Numbered from the stretch's first letter, positions 1 to 8,457 are shown. The stretch: 64,000 nucleotides of DNA from Helicobacter canadensis MIT 98-5491 (GCF_000162575.1 NZ_CM000776.2:562950-626949), one strand, 5' to 3'. Numbers and translations are program-made. Notes: generated by a model not told the origin, from the sequence alone.

Positions 1-1110
1 ATTTCGGATAAGCAAGTATTCGACAACCTACAAGAAATCGTTCAATATTTGAGGATGCTGTTGGAAGATAAAAAGTATGTTTTATTATTTGCCTATAATG
101 GTACTGGCAAAACAAGGTTATCTGCTGAATTTAAGACATTAGGGCAGACACTAAATGAGGAAACTGGAGAAAAAACGGCGGATACATTATATTATAATGC
201 TTTTACAGAAGATCTCTTTTACTGGGATAACGATTTGGAAAATAATACTAAGCGATTTTTGAAATTAAATAGTAATTCCCGGTTCTTTTCTGGACTGAGA
301 GACTTGGAAATGGAAAGCAGAATTCGCCCCTTTTTACATCGTTATGCCGATTTTGATTTTACTATCGATTATAATGAATATAGAATTAGCTTTTATAGGA
401 ATGTTGTGACTGACGAAGTCAGTCAGAGAGTTGACAATATTAAAGTTTCCCGTGGCGAAGAGAATATATTTGTCTGGTGTTTTTTCTTGGCTATTATGCA
501 GTTAGTTGTTGATAAGGTAGAATCTTATAATTGGGTGAAATATATTTATATAGATGATCCTATTTCATCTCTGGATGATAATAATGCGATTGCTGTAGCA
601 AGTCATTTAGCGACTTTAGTGAGTGGTTCAGATATAAAGGTAGTTGTATCGACACATCATGCGTTGTTTTATAATGTCTTGTGCAATGAAATTGCAAATC
701 CCGAAAGATTGTTTTTTCAAAAATTATCAGGAACTAGATACATATTAAAAGATACGAGTAAGACGCCTTTTTTCCATCATGTTGCTTTGCTGAAGGAGCT
801 AAAGAAGGCAGCTGATTCAGGAGAGCTCTATACTTATCACTTCAATATTCTTCGCAATATTTTAGAAAAGACGGCATCTTTCCACGGATATAAAGATTTC
901 TCATCGTGTTTAAGAAAAGAAGATGAGGATTCTGTTGTGTATAGAAGAATCATAAATTTGCTAAGTCATGGGAACTATTCAATTTTTGATCCTAAAGAAA
1001 TGGTTAAAGAAAACAAAGAATACTTCCAAAAAATACTCAATGACTTTTTGGAAGATTACAAATTTAATCAGAATATATTTGATACAGATCAGACACAAGA
1101 GGAAAACTGA
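1..1110 (+). CDS. ABC/AAA_13-type ATPase of a restriction locus, possible PrrC/RloC-like anticodon nuclease (5' partial)
   Basis: The frame is open to the window edge (residues ISDKQVFDNL precede the first TTG at 49), so the start lies just outside. Seen: a Walker A motif AYNGTGKT (codons 91-114), an ABC-signature-like SRGEENIF, a Walker B motif IYIDDPISSLDD, and a switch His in VVSTHHALF. This order is that of ABC-class AAA_13 proteins. The C-terminal part has Arg (853-855), x3, Glu (865-867), then His (967-969) 34 residues later in LLSHGNYS. PrrC and RloC anticodon nucleases use an Arg-x3-Glu...His triad at about this spacing. The stop overlaps the hsdM start by one base, so the two are translationally coupled, as prrC is embedded in type I hsd loci. 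Nuclease function is inference. A non-nuclease ATPase is the main alternative, since I do not see the PrrC KGDxxRF box. Confidence 0.75.
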   Translation: MSDKQVFDNLQEIVQYLRMLLEDKKYVLLFAYNGTGKTRLSAEFKTLGQTLNEETGEKTADTLYYNAFTEDLFYWDNDLENNTKRFLKLNSNSRFFSGLRDLEMESRIRPFLHRYADFDFTIDYNEYRISFYRNVVTDEVSQRVDNIKVSRGEENIFVWCFFLAIMQLVVDKVESYNWVKYIYIDDPISSLDDNNAIAVASHLATLVSGSDIKVVVSTHHALFYNVLCNEIANPERLFFQKLSGTRYILKDTSKTPFFHHVALLKELKKAADSGELYTYHFNILRNILEKTASFHGYKDFSSCLRKEDEDSVVYRRIINLLSHGNYSIFDPKEMVKENKEYFQKILNDFLEDYKFNQNIFDTDQTQEEN

Positions 1111-2900
1111 TGAATGATATACAACAAAAAAAGTTAGGCTCAACATTATGGGCGATTGCAGATAAACTGCGTGGTGCGATGAATGCTGATGATTTTAGAG
1201 ATTATATGCTGTCTTTTCTCTTTTTGCGTTACTTGTCTGATAATTACGAAGAGGCGGTAAAAAAAGAATTAGGCAGCGATTATCACAAAAGTGAGCTTGA
1301 AATACAAAAGAATGGAGCAAATCAAGACGCTTATATTGACGAACTCAAAAATATAATCATCAAGCATAGCAATTCACTTTCTCCAAAGGAATTAGGCTTA
1401 CAAGAGGACGAAAAAGACCAAGAAAAAATCAAAAAAGCAAGACAAGATTTTATAGATTATAATAATAAGATGCTTTATAGCCATAATGTCATTCCTCTTG
1501 CTGTTTGGTATATTCGCAATTTAGATCAAGTTGATATGCTTGAAAAACAAATGCGCCGTAAAATTCATTATGTGATAAAACCGGCATATTTGTGGAGCAA
1601 TATATATGAATTGGCAAGGACACAAAATAGTCAATTATTAAAAACATTACAGAGAGGGTTTAAGTATATTGAGAATGAATCATTTGAAAGCAGATTTCGT
1701 GGTTTATTCTCAGAAGTGAATCTTGATTCTGATAAATTGGGAAAGAATTATAGTGAACGAAATATTCTTCTTTGTCAGGTTATAACTGAAATTGCACAAG
1801 GACTTTCAAAATTTCCAAATGAAACAGATCTTTTGGGCGATGCCTACGAATATTTGATTGGGCAGTTTGCTGCTGGTTCTGGTAAAAAAGCAGGTGAATT
1901 CTATACGCCACAACAGGTTTCAACCATTCTTTCCCGAATTGTATCTCTTGATAGCCAAGATCCAAGCACTGGAAAAAAAAGCAAACTAAAAAATATACTT
2001 GACTTTGCTTGTGGTTCAGGATCTTTGTTAATCAATGTGCGAAAGCAATTTGGTGCAAATAGCATCGGTCAGATCTATGGGCAGGAGAAAAATATTACTA
2101 CCTACAACCTTGCTCGTATGAATATGCTACTTCATGGCGTCAAGGATTCTGAATTTCAGATTCATCATGGAGATTCTTTGTTAAATGATTGGAATATCTT
2201 AAATGAAATGAATCCTGCAAAAAAAATGCAGTTTGAAGTAGTTGTCGCAAATCCTCCATTTAGCTATAGGTGGCAGCCAAAAGAAGAAATGGCTGAAGAT
2301 TTCCGATTTAAAAACTATGGACTTGCTCCGAAGTCAGCAGCAGATTTCGCTTTTTTACTGCATGGTTTCCACTTTTTAAGTGATGATGGAACAATGGCAA
2401 TTATTTTGCCACATGGTGTGCTGTTCCGTGGTGGTGTTGAGGAAAAAATTAGAACAAAACTTCTTGAAGATGGAAATATTGATGCTATCATTGGTTTGCC
2501 TGCAAATCTCTTTTTTTCCACAGGGATTCCGGTATGTGTTTTGGTTCTGAAAAAGTGTAAAAAGTATGATGATGTTCTGATTATTAATGCTAGCGAGTAT
2601 TTTGAAAAAGGAAAACGCCAGAATATACTTTTACCTGAGCATATCGATAAGATTATTGAAACATATCAATACCGAAAAGAAGATGATAAAAAATATTCTC
2701 GCCGAGTTTCTATGAAAGAAATAAAGAAAAATGGATATAACCTAAATATTTCTCGCTATGTCAGCACTGCACCTGAAGAAGAAATTGTTGACATTGAAGA
2801 AGTATGGGATGAGCTTGAAAAAATTGAGAATGAAATTAAGAAGGCAAAGGCTAAACACAATGAATTTTTAAAAGAACTAGGATTAAAATTAATTCCATAA
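1110..2900 (+). CDS. hsdM: Type I restriction-modification system, DNA N6-adenine methyltransferase subunit HsdM
   Basis: HsdM binds S-adenosylmethionine and, with the specificity subunit HsdS, methylates adenine in bipartite sites. At 596 aa it has full family length. The N-terminal HsdM_N helical domain runs from about residue 5 (LWAIADKLRGAM, SFLFLRYLSD). The methylase core follows, with GEFYTPQQVS, motif I DFACGSGSLL and catalytic motif IV NPPF. The C-terminus is a coiled-coil helix rich in Glu/Lys, as expected for contact with HsdS. It starts one base inside the previous stop (TGATG). No hsdS or hsdR lies downstream; a terminator follows directly, so partners must lie upstream of the window or be absent. 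The frame is intact. Confidence 0.95.
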   Translation: MNDIQQKKLGSTLWAIADKLRGAMNADDFRDYMLSFLFLRYLSDNYEEAVKKELGSDYHKSELEIQKNGANQDAYIDELKNIIIKHSNSLSPKELGLQEDEKDQEKIKKARQDFIDYNNKMLYSHNVIPLAVWYIRNLDQVDMLEKQMRRKIHYVIKPAYLWSNIYELARTQNSQLLKTLQRGFKYIENESFESRFRGLFSEVNLDSDKLGKNYSERNILLCQVITEIAQGLSKFPNETDLLGDAYEYLIGQFAAGSGKKAGEFYTPQQVSTILSRIVSLDSQDPSTGKKSKLKNILDFACGSGSLLINVRKQFGANSIGQIYGQEKNITTYNLARMNMLLHGVKDSEFQIHHGDSLLNDWNILNEMNPAKKMQFEVVVANPPFSYRWQPKEEMAEDFRFKNYGLAPKSAADFAFLLHGFHFLSDDGTMAIILPHGVLFRGGVEEKIRTKLLEDGNIDAIIGLPANLFFSTGIPVCVLVLKKCKKYDDVLIINASEYFEKGKRQNILLPEHIDKIIETYQYRKEDDKKYSRRVSMKEIKKNGYNLNISRYVSTAPEEEIVDIEEVWDELEKIENEIKKAKAKHNEFLKELGLKLIP

Positions 2901-2916
2901 AATTTTATTTCGATAT

Positions 2917-2946
2917 AAAAATACTGAATATACAACAGTATTTTTT
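2917..2946 (+). terminator. Hairpin terminator after hsdM
   Basis: A ten-base inverted repeat, AAAAATACTG (2917-2926) and CAGTATTTTT (2936-2945), encloses a nine-base loop and runs into a T tract. It starts 16 bases after the hsdM stop, which fits a Rho-independent terminator ending the restriction operon. Confidence 0.7.
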
Positions 2947-3275
2947 ATGAATTTCAAGTTTTTTATCGCTGAATAGTTAAAATTTAAATTATTCAATATT
3001 TTTATTTACAAGATTTGCTTTGCTATGTCTGTAATTTTATTCAGAATTCTAATAAATTGAACATATATAGCGCGAAATAATTGAAATCAAAATTATTTAT
3101 TTTGCTTATATAGTGCTTTGAAAATATTTTTTGGAGATTAAGGAAACCGAAAAAATTATCTGATTAAAATTAACAAATATCTATAAACACTTATTTTTAG
3201 GTATTTATAGCTTTTTATATTTTTTTTAAAGAATCTTAAAAGAACCCTATTTATAAAAACCCAAAAAAGAGATAA
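2947..3275. other. AT-rich stretch without a recognisable gene
   Basis: About 330 bases of very AT-rich DNA between the hsdM terminator and the decayed element. There is no convincing reading frame on either strand. Only imperfect short dyads are visible, for example CTATAAA and TTTATAG around 3181-3211. It is probably eroded island DNA. Confidence 0.4.
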
Positions 3276-4020
3276 TTGGAAGCTATTAAAAAAGCAGAAG
3301 TGAGTATGTCTATTTGACTTTATAGAATTAGAATTTTCACAAGGAGAAGAAAATGAGCAACAGAATAGAGAATTATCCAAACATAGAGAAGTTGCAGACA
3401 ATATTAAACGAATTAGTATTTCATCAAATACATCAAGCGTGGATAGACAAGAAAATTCCACAATACAGCTTGATAATACTAGAGAGATGGGCAGAGATTT
3501 ATCCAAACACAATCAAGAATCTAGGAATGTCAGATCTAATGACACTAGCATTACCACAAGCACAAATGGAGCTAGAAATCTTGGAGAGCGTGGAGGCAGA
3601 CAAGAAGAGAGAACAGGGGCTAACAGATAGGGAGATACTAGCAGAAGAGCAAATCAATCTCAATCAATACATAGCAATAGAACCCCAAATTTATTCTCCT
3701 TTGTTTCAAGAAATGATGATGAAAGATAAGGAACAGATACAAGAAGAAACAATCAACGATCAGTATTGGAAACTCCAACAAGAAATGATGGATATGAAAG
3801 AAGAAGTCTCAAATCTGGACAAAAATTAGATTTTGTAAGCGATGATGAAGTCTATCTTGGCTCTTTAAAAGATAGATTTCAAAAAAATCTTCAAGCCATC
3901 AAACTTTTAAAAATTATAGAGTAAGAAAACCGCTATGCCACCAAACAAGAACAAGAGATTCTAAATAAATTTTCAGGATAGAGCGAATATTTTCTCTATC
4001 TCAATGTTAAGATTATATAG
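3276..4020 (+). pseudogene. Remnant of a giant conjugative-element methylase/helicase protein
   Basis: The reading frame that includes 3352 gives a Ser/Asn/Arg-rich linker, then LDFVSDDEVYLGSLKDRF, QKNLQAIKLLKIIE, a stop, and NRYATKQEQEILNKFSG followed by a stop where Trp is expected. In intact relatives, the multi-thousand-residue Eco57I/SNF2-type methylase-helicases of integrative conjugative elements and plasmids, this reads roughly NLxAIxxLKxIExENRxATxxEQxILxxxxGWGG. In-frame stops lie at 3628, 3727, 3922, 3979 and 4018. A frameshift near 3305-3316 joins LEAIKKAEVSMSI (frame starting 3276) to the main frame. Overlapping out-of-frame stretches that look open, including a 158-codon one from 3353, are by-products of this decay. 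Function is lost. Assignment is by remembered family motif, not by a search. Confidence 0.7.
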
Positions 4021-4049
4021 CAAATTTAAATTTTAGAGAAAGACATAAA

Positions 4050-4373
4050 TTGATGATTACTTAGGCAAAGTAGAAACAAATGAAAGACAAGCGGAAGTGG
4101 GCGGGCGTAGTCATCCCCACCATCCCATATTTAATGACTTCAATTTTCGCAAATCCGCTAATGACATTATATTGTAAAAAAACAAATATAGCAAAAGAGA
4201 TTTGGGGGGAAGGACACAGATTATTAACTGCTCATAGCAAAACAGAGAGGGGCGAACGGGGTCAGCTTCGCCAAGAGTTTAATGACCGCGATTTTCTCAA
4301 CTCTGCTAGAAATATTATACCACAACAAAACAAATATGTGAATGATTTTAAAGCAAAGTGGTTGATTTTATAA
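4050..4373 (+). pseudogene. Decayed coding fragments, probably of the same conjugative element
   Basis: A 97-codon frame from 4080 can be read but looks like fused debris. One frame gives GKVETNERQAEVGGR then FNDFNFRKSANDIIL; another gives FNDRDFLNSARNIIPQQNKY then VNDFKAK. No Shine-Dalgarno sequence precedes 4080. The similarity between the two peptide pieces, in different frames, suggests an ancestral repetitive or duplicated coding sequence broken by indels. I do not recognise the source gene. Confidence 0.35.
4130..4337 (+). repeat. Diverged 60-base direct repeat (4130-4189 and 4278-4337)
   Basis: Both copies start with TTTAATGAC and end with AACAAATAT, have equal length, and match at roughly 70 percent of positions by eye. 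They lie 148 bases apart, so they sit in different frames. Translated in their own frames they give FNDFNFRKSANDII and FNDRDFLNSARNII. Confidence 0.6.
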
Positions 4374-4681
4374 GGGAATACAAAAGTATTTAACGAGCTA
4401 TATCAAAGATAGCAATAATACTAGAATTTGCGACTAAGAAAGTAATAGCGGTATTTTTAGAATAGTAACAGGTAAAATCAAAGGGGAGGTCTCATCCCGC
4501 CACTATCCCCCTCTGATGAGATAATTATAACCTTTTATTTTGATAGAAATCTTAATAAACAAATGGAATTTAAAAATCCAAATGTTACGGAATATTACAA
4601 ATAAAAAACGATGAATAAAGAGATGCAAGAACTAAAAGAAGACAAAACATACACAAGGGTTAAAATCAATGGGATACAATA
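4374..4681. other. Non-coding junction between island debris and tRNA-Val
   Basis: About 300 bases with no convincing gene. A short frame from about 4611 (MNKEMQELKEDKTYTRVK) runs into the tRNA gene and is not supported as real. The stretch ends exactly at the tRNA 3' end, the usual integration point of mobile islands. Confidence 0.4.
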
Positions 4682-4757
4682 TGGTGGCCACGACTGGACT
4701 TGAACCAGCGACCACTACCATGTCAAGGTAGTGCTCTACCAACTGAGCTACGCGACC
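4682..4757 (-). tRNA. tRNA-Val (anticodon GAC)
   Basis: On the minus strand the gene runs from GGTCGCG to CGTGGCC plus ACCA, so CCA is encoded. The D arm is GCTCAGTTGGTAGAGC, the anticodon stem is CTACC/GGTAG with loop TTGACAT (anticodon GAC, valine codon GUC), and the T arm contains GGTTCAAGTCC. It has 76 nt and a full cloverleaf with two wobble pairs in the acceptor stem. Its 3' end faces the accessory DNA to the left. Confidence 0.95.
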
Positions 4758-4813
4758 TTTTGTAAATAAGAAATATCAATAAAGGGAGAGTGAAATTCTA
4801 TCAAACCGCTCTT

Positions 4814-5260
4814 TTATTTTTTCTTAAAAAGGGTTTGAAGAATGATGAGAAATACTCCAAGGTTAATCATCATATCTGCAAAATTGAAAATTGCAAATTC
4901 AAATTTATAATGCCAATAAATATAATCCACAACGCCAATATGCAAGAATCGATCAAGAATATTTGAAATGCCACCACCAAAAATAATACCAATAGGTAAA
5001 GAGTAGGTTTTAAAAATTTCTTTGTGTTTCCAAAGATAGATAAAGATGCCAATAAGCAAAAGAATTTGAAGGTATTTTAGCCATTCTTTTAAAAAATCAA
5101 AGAGAGAAAATGCGACCCCTTGATTATAGACAAGCACCAAAGAAATAACACTTCCTTGATATTCAAAATTACTTTGCACAAACCACCACTTGATGGCTTG
5201 ATCGATTAATAAAACCAAAAATAAGGCTAGAAAAAAACTAACTAAGGATTGTTTTGGCAT
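4814..5260 (-). CDS. lspA: Lipoprotein signal peptidase (signal peptidase II)
   Basis: Inner-membrane aspartyl protease that cleaves the signal peptide from diacylglyceryl-modified prolipoproteins. At 148 aa it has typical length with four membrane segments. Conserved blocks are visible: LVLVYNQGVAFSL, SNILDRFLHIGVVDYI and FNFADMMINLG, which carry the catalytic aspartates. The start overlaps the glmM stop by one base (TAATG), so it is coupled to glmM. This glmM-lspA order is common in Campylobacterales. Lipoproteins that need it are present in the window (37655, 62355). Confidence 0.95.
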   Translation of the reverse strand: MPKQSLVSFFLALFLVLLIDQAIKWWFVQSNFEYQGSVISLVLVYNQGVAFSLFDFLKEWLKYLQILLLIGIFIYLWKHKEIFKTYSLPIGIIFGGGISNILDRFLHIGVVDYIYWHYKFEFAIFNFADMMINLGVFLIILQTLFKKK

Positions 5261-6597
5261 TAATAAAGTTTTCCTTTAAAAAAGGTTTCACATTCTTGCA
5301 AGACTTTTTCTAGGGTTTTTGTATCTTTTCCTTCAAGTAAAATGCGCAGTTTATTTTCTGTTCCGCTATAGCGAATTAAATGGCGAATCTTTTTGCTTTC
5401 AATTTCTTTGAGGAGAGTTTGATAATTTTCTAATGTGTCTAGATTAGGTTTGCTTTGAACATTGATATTTTTTAGGATTTGTGGATAGAGTTTGAAGCAG
5501 TCAAGTGCTTTTGAAGCCGTTTTTTTGGATTGCAAAATATAAGCCATTGTTTGTAAGGCACTCACTAAGCCATCGCCTGTTTTGGCAAAATCACTAAAAA
5601 TAATATGTCCGCTTTGCTCTCCACCAAAATTAAGATTATTAGCCAACATATTTTCTAAAACATATTTATCGCCAACATTGGAGCGAATAAGTTTGATTCC
5701 ATTTTCCTTTAGAAATTCTTCTAGGGCATAATTGCTCATAATAGTTGCTACAGCAGTGTTGTTTTTTAGGGTATTGTTTTGTTTAGCAGCAAGTGCTAAG
5801 ACACCAATAAGTTTATCTCCATGCACCACTTCGCCTTTTTCATCAACAACTACTAATCTATCGGCATCTCCATCAAGAGCAAAACCAATATCGGCTCTTA
5901 CCTTGCGAACTTCTTCTTGGAGCATTAAAGGTTGTGTAGCACCACAATTTTCATTGATATTAAAGCCATTTGGAGAATCATTAATCACAAAAACTTCGGC
6001 TCCAAGTTCGCTAAAAATCGTAGGAGCAACTTTATAGGCTGCTCCATTGGCACAATCAAGCACAACGCGGATACCATGCAGACTTAAATCTTTAGGAAAA
6101 GAGTTTTTAATATGCACAATGTAGCGTCCTACAACATCATCGATTCGCTTACTAGAGCCAATTTCTTTGCCACTTTTTTGTGCAGATTCTAATAATGATT
6201 CATTGTGATAGATTTTTTCAATCATTTCTTCATCTTTTTCATCAATTTTATAACCGCTTTTGCCAAAAAATTTGATTCCATTGTCCATAAAAGGATTGTG
6301 ACTAGCACTAACCATAATTCCGCCATCGCATCGCATATCTTCTGTAAGGTAGGCAATGGCAGGAGTTGGCATAGGTCCAATTTGAATCACTTCATAACCT
6401 ACTGCAGTTAGTCCGCTTACAAGTGCATTTTCTAGCATATAGCCACTACGCCTTGTGTCCTTGCCTACCAAGATTCGGTTAGTTTTGGAATGCTCTCGGT
6501 AATAGATTCCTGCTGCAATTCCTAATTTTAATGCACAAAATGCATTAAGTTTTACTCCTGCTTCCCCTCTTACTCCATCGGTTCCAAAAAGTTTCAT
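5260..6597 (-). CDS. glmM: Phosphoglucosamine mutase
   Basis: Interconverts glucosamine-6-phosphate and glucosamine-1-phosphate, feeding UDP-GlcNAc synthesis for peptidoglycan and lipid A. At 445 aa it is full length. The catalytic serine lies in VSASHNP (Ser99, phosphorylated in the family). The metal loop is [10 protein letters not shown], the sugar-binding segment is GGEQSGH, and the phosphate-binding loop is [11 protein letters not shown]. It begins [11 protein letters not shown], the family start. It is first of a two-gene unit with lspA and divergent from rpsT. In H. pylori this gene (ureC) is a standard species marker. Confidence 0.97.
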   Translation of the reverse strand: MKLFGTDGVRGEAGVKLNAFCALKLGIAAGIYYREHSKTNRILVGKDTRRSGYMLENALVSGLTAVGYEVIQIGPMPTPAIAYLTEDMRCDGGIMVSASHNPFMDNGIKFFGKSGYKIDEKDEEMIEKIYHNESLLESAQKSGKEIGSSKRIDDVVGRYIVHIKNSFPKDLSLHGIRVVLDCANGAAYKVAPTIFSELGAEVFVINDSPNGFNINENCGATQPLMLQEEVRKVRADIGFALDGDADRLVVVDEKGEVVHGDKLIGVLALAAKQNNTLKNNTAVATIMSNYALEEFLKENGIKLIRSNVGDKYVLENMLANNLNFGGEQSGHIIFSDFAKTGDGLVSALQTMAYILQSKKTASKALDCFKLYPQILKNINVQSKPNLDTLENYQTLLKEIESKKIRHLIRYSGTENKLRILLEGKDTKTLEKVLQECETFFKGKLY

Positions 6598-6661
6598 AAT
6601 GACTGCCTTTGAAATTTAGTTTTTCTTAAGCACTTTTATTTGCTTTTAATAAAAATTAAAA

Positions 6662-6667
6662 TAGAAT
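6662..6667 (+). promoter_or_regulatory. Predicted -10 box for rpsT-prfA
   Basis: TAGAAT about 38 bases before the rpsT start, in an AT-rich region without a clear -35, as is usual for epsilonproteobacterial sigma-70 promoters. Confidence 0.4.
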
Positions 6668-6704
6668 TTTAGCTTAAATTTTTTTATAAAAGGATTAACG
6701 CTCT

Positions 6705-6980
6705 ATGGCAAATCATAAATCAGCAGAAAAACGCATTAGACAAACAAAAAAACGCACAGAGAGAAATCGTTACTATAAAACAAGAATCAAAAATATGACA
6801 AGAAGCTTAAAAGAGGCAATTGAAGCAAAAGATCTTAGTAAATCTCAAGAAGTTATGAAGCAGATTAATCAAGCATTTCATAGCTATGTAAGCAAAGGAA
6901 TCTTGACAAAAAATACTGCCGCAAGAAAAGTTAGTCGTTTAAATTCTTCTGTTAAAAAACTTGCTTTAGCTAACGCTTAA
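6705..6980 (+). CDS. rpsT: 30S ribosomal protein S20
   Basis: Binds 16S rRNA during early assembly of the small subunit. The 91 aa are very basic and helical, with the family start [13 protein letters not shown] and the conserved IDKAxxKGxxHKNxAARxKSRL-like end, here [18 protein letters not shown]. An AAAGGA ribosome site lies before the ATG. It is followed after 26 bases by prfA, so the two are probably co-transcribed. Confidence 0.97.
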   Translation: MANHKSAEKRIRQTKKRTERNRYYKTRIKNMTRSLKEAIEAKDLSKSQEVMKQINQAFHSYVSKGILTKNTAARKVSRLNSSVKKLALANA

Positions 6981-7006
6981 AGTTAGCTAAGTTTCTAGAT
7001 TCCTTA

Positions 7007-8077
7007 ATGTTAGCTTCAAAATTAAAACCCTTTATTGATCGCTATGATGAGATTAGCAATTTGCTTATTCAGACAGAAATTCTAAGCGATATAAAAAGAA
7101 TGACGGAATTAAGCAAAGAACAAAGCGATTTAGAAAAGCTTGTCCAAAAATCTAAGCAATATTTGAAAAATCTTGAAAGCATAGAAGAAAACAAAGGGCT
7201 TTTAGATGATAAAGAATTAGGGGATTTAGCTAAAGAAGAGATTAAAGAAGCGGAATTAGAGAATCAGAATCTAGAATCAGAGATCAAGATTTTATTATTA
7301 CCCAAAGATCCTAACGATGAAAAAAATATTTATTTGGAATTGCGTGCAGGAACGGGAGGAGATGAGGCGGGAATCTTTGTTGGAGATTTGTTTAAAGCTT
7401 ATATTCGCTATGCCGAATCAAAGGGTTGGAAAGTAGAGATTATTAGCTCTAGCGAAAATAATGTGGGTGGATATAAAGAGGTAATTGCTCTTATTAAGGG
7501 TAAAGGTGCATACTCTCGTTTAAAATTTGAAGGTGGGACTCATCGGGTGCAGCGTGTGCCAGAGACAGAATCCCAAGGAAGAATCCATACTTCAGCAATC
7601 ACAGTGGCTATTATGCCAGAAGTGGATGATGTGGAAGTAGTGATTAATCCTAATGATTTGAGGATTGAGGTTTTTCGTGCGGGCGGACATGGTGGGCAGT
7701 GTGTTAATACCACCGATTCTGCTGTGCGTATCACGCATATCCCAACAGGTATTAGTGTCTCAATGCAAGATGAAAAATCTCAACACAAAAACAAAGACAA
7801 GGCTTTAAAAATTTTGAAGGCTAGAATCTATGAAGCCGAGCTTGAAGCTCAAATGGAACAAAATGCAGAAGCAAGAAAATCGCAAGTGGGAAGTGGAGAT
7901 AGAAGCGAGAGAATCCGCACTTATAACTATCCCCAAAATCGCTTAAGTGATCATAGAATTGGCTTGACATTGTATAGTCTAGAAGAGATTATGCTCAATG
8001 GTGATTTAGATCAAGTGATTGAGCCTATTATTGCTTATTTTCAAGCAGAAGCGTTACAAAATAGTGGAATTGCCTAG
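7007..8077 (+). CDS. prfA: Peptide chain release factor 1
   Basis: Recognises UAA and UAG stops and triggers peptidyl-tRNA hydrolysis. The 356 aa give the usual RF1 length. Seen: an N-terminal helical domain to about residue 100, [13 protein letters not shown], the stop-recognition block [13 protein letters not shown], and the catalytic GGQ in [16 protein letters not shown]. The tripeptide at the PxT stop-codon-reading position is Pro-Glu-Thr where many bacteria have Pro-Ala-Thr or Pro-Val-Thr. It lies between rpsT and tRNA-Ser. Confidence 0.97.
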   Translation: MLASKLKPFIDRYDEISNLLIQTEILSDIKRMTELSKEQSDLEKLVQKSKQYLKNLESIEENKGLLDDKELGDLAKEEIKEAELENQNLESEIKILLLPKDPNDEKNIYLELRAGTGGDEAGIFVGDLFKAYIRYAESKGWKVEIISSSENNVGGYKEVIALIKGKGAYSRLKFEGGTHRVQRVPETESQGRIHTSAITVAIMPEVDDVEVVINPNDLRIEVFRAGGHGGQCVNTTDSAVRITHIPTGISVSMQDEKSQHKNKDKALKILKARIYEAELEAQMEQNAEARKSQVGSGDRSERIRTYNYPQNRLSDHRIGLTLYSLEEIMLNGDLDQVIEPIIAYFQAEALQNSGIA

Positions 8078-8135
8078 AAATTGCAATTTTTAAGGATTTT
8101 TTTACATTTTTTCATTATAATTACACTTTTCTTAC

Positions 8136-8226
8136 GGACAGATGGGTGAGTTGGCTGAAACCACATCCCTGCTAAGGATGCGTAGTCGCAAGATTACCGA
8201 GAGTTCGAATCTCTCTCTGTCCGCCA
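8136..8226 (+). tRNA. tRNA-Ser (anticodon GCT)
   Basis: The acceptor stem pairs GGACAGA with TCTGTCC, followed by G and encoded CCA. The anticodon stem CATCC/GGATG holds loop CTGCTAA (anticodon GCT, codons AGC/AGU). A long variable arm (CGTAGTCGCAAGATTACCG) marks it as class II. The T arm GAGAGTTCGAATCTCTC is intact. Length is 91 nt. Confidence 0.96.
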
Positions 8227-8373
8227 CTTATTTCTTTCATTTAAATAAATCTAATTTTTGCAAATTTTGATTACTTTTTTTAATGTATTTTAGTGTTTTA
8301 AAAGTCATAAATGCTTGATTTTTAAAAAAAGATTCTAAAAATTAATAAGAATATGTTTATTTGGGAGTTATAA

Positions 8374-8405
8374 AAAAGTTTATTTGTTTTTTTGAATAAA
8401 CTTTT
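8374..8405. terminator. Strong 11-bp hairpin in the tRNA-Ser/8458 gap
   Basis: AAAAGTTTATT (8374-8384) and AATAAACTTTT (8395-8405) are perfect inverted repeats around a ten-base T-rich loop. Both sides are A/T-rich, so it could end transcription in either direction. It most simply terminates transcripts through prfA and tRNA-Ser. The rest of the 231-base gap is AT-rich and shows nothing else but the promoter at 8429. Confidence 0.5.
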
Positions 8406-8428
8406 ATAAAATTTTTAAAAAACTTAGC

Positions 8429-8434
8429 TAAAAT
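8429..8434 (+). promoter_or_regulatory. Predicted -10 box for the CoA-binding gene
   Basis: TAAAAT (within TAGCTAAAAT) 23 bases before the ATG at 8458. It is consistent with an epsilonproteobacterial sigma-70 promoter; no -35 is evident. Confidence 0.35.
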
Positions 8435-8457
8435 TCATAGTAAAAAAGTAGTGTGGT

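Noticed and set aside
3020..3120. An imperfect dyad around TATATAGCG...CTTATATA as an attachment site or operator
   Set aside because: The arms match poorly and the region is nearly all A and T, where chance dyads are common.
3353..3829. A 158-codon frame with a good ribosome site that looks like a hypothetical gene
   Set aside because: It overlaps, in another frame, text that reads as the conjugative-element methylase. The frame has low-complexity composition and no recognisable domain, and ends where the decayed gene continues.
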